64,000 nucleotides of DNA from Pseudomonadota bacterium (GTDB taxonomy: Bacteria > Pseudomonadota > Alphaproteobacteria > Rhizobiales > Xanthobacteraceae). This document shows positions 63,565-64,000 of this stretch, in pieces. Below the pieces are notes generated by a model. That model did not search any database. It was given only the letters and a program-made list of their open reading frames with translations, and was not told where the DNA came from. The stretch's first letter is position 1. Each line of letters opens with the position of its first letter. The stretch lies in NCBI GenBank assembly GCA_023386885.1, contig JAEWIX010000023.1, positions 1-64,000 of the forward strand, given 5' to 3'. Made by a program: the position numbers and the translations under genes.

Positions 63565-64000
63565 TGGCGTTGGCGCTTGGCTCGCGGGCGCGTGCGGCGG
63601 GCTATGGATTGACGGCGTTCGATGCCGTCGGTTCGACTAATGCCGAGGCGTTGACGGCGGCGCGGGCCGGCCAACGGCAATCGACATGGTTCGTCACCAC
63701 CGAGCAGACGGCGGGACGCGGACGGCGGCAGCGTACCTGGGTCGCGCCGCGCGGCAATCTCGCCAGCAGCGTGCTCGAAGTGCTTGAGGTGTCGCCGTCG
63801 ATCGCGGCGACACTCGGCTTCGCTGCCGGTCTTGCGCTGGAGCATGCCTTGCGCAATGTCAGCGTTGAGGCGCTCGCGCGCGGCGGCGCCAATGTCGATT
63901 ACACATTGAAGTGGCCGAACGACGTGCTTGGCAATACGCACAAGCTCTCCGGGATTCTTCTCGAAGCTGAAGCGTTGGCCGACGGACGGCTTGCCGTCGT
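63564..64000 (+). CDS. birA: Biotin-[acetyl-CoA carboxylase] ligase, N-terminal part
   Basis: The first 145 residues, cut by the window end. The biotin ligase signature is present: GSTNAEA, TTEQTAGRGRRQRTWVAPRGNL (the GRGRRxRxW adenylate loop) and LKWPNDVLG with the catalytic Lys, then KLSGILLEAE. There is no N-terminal DNA-binding domain, so it is a ligase only. Overlap by one base with nuoN is common in alphaproteobacteria. Confidence 0.92.
   Translation, partial: MALALGSRARAAGYGLTAFDAVGSTNAEALTAARAGQRQSTWFVTTEQTAGRGRRQRTWVAPRGNLASSVLEVLEVSPSIAATLGFAAGLALEHALRNVSVEALARGGANVDYTLKWPNDVLGNTHKLSGILLEAEALADGRLAV

Overview
The window looks like chromosomal DNA of a GC-rich alphaproteobacterium of the Bradyrhizobium/Afipia/Rhodopseudomonas group. 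The evidence is a 14-subunit nuo operon followed by birA in the rhizobial order, pntB, opgC-type and LIV-type transport genes, and a palindromic intergenic element of the kind frequent in Bradyrhizobiaceae. All family names come from reading motifs, without database searches.

Layout. (1) 1-221: end of pntB. (2) 0.8-8.4 kb: a copper-resistance region with copA-cueR, two near-duplicate promoter-copZ cassettes, a cupredoxin and a CusF-like protein, plus frameshifted opgC, DUF305 and hemerythrin genes. Four CueR-type promoters with 19-bp spacers are visible, one of them orphaned. (3) 8.4-11.2 kb: gene debris (AAA+ fragment, truncated TPP enzyme, IS3-family transposase remnant, truncated DUF3223 gene). 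(4) 11.3-23.0 kb: a defence island on both strands. It holds an AbpAB/Hachiman-like nuclease-helicase pair, an XRE-ImmA-ExoI operon, a DUF2188 gene, and a type III CBASS operon (TRIP13-like ATPase, two HORMA-class proteins, CD-NTase) followed by a frameshifted DUF6602-type putative nuclease effector and a DUF2235 hydrolase. Imperfect direct repeats of about 125 bp lie at 9946-10070 and 23065-23188 and bracket the island. (5) 23.3-41.0 kb: a carboxylate catabolic cluster with three acyl-CoA ligases, two crotonases, an SDR, an acyl-CoA dehydrogenase, three periplasmic binding proteins, one complete LivHMGF transporter, and TetR and MarR regulators. (6) 41.2-43.0 kb: gene fragments and a 48-nt 3' piece of a tRNA-Asp gene, a likely integration scar. 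(7) 43.0-47.4 kb: a PAS-GGDEF-EAL protein and a Baeyer-Villiger monooxygenase. (8) 47.4-48.5 kb: non-coding, structured repeats. (9) 48.5-64.0 kb: nuoABC, an FlK-type hotdog thioesterase, nuoDEFGHIJKLMN and the start of birA.

How the genes work together. CueR would switch on copper efflux (CopA) and periplasmic copper handling. The CBASS genes would make a cyclic nucleotide signal upon infection, gated by HORMA and TRIP13 proteins, but the adjacent effector carries a one-base deletion in its putative active-site motif. The catabolic cluster would import an organic acid, activate it with CoA and process it by beta-oxidation-like steps. Two promoter regions in that cluster share a TCAA-N5-TTGA dyad. 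Complex I would reoxidise the NADH produced.

The -1 frameshifts at about 5549, 7270, 9212 and 21300 all fall in the accessory region; none is seen in the catabolic, signalling or nuo regions. That distribution argues for genuine decay over random sequencing error, but raw reads would be needed to decide.
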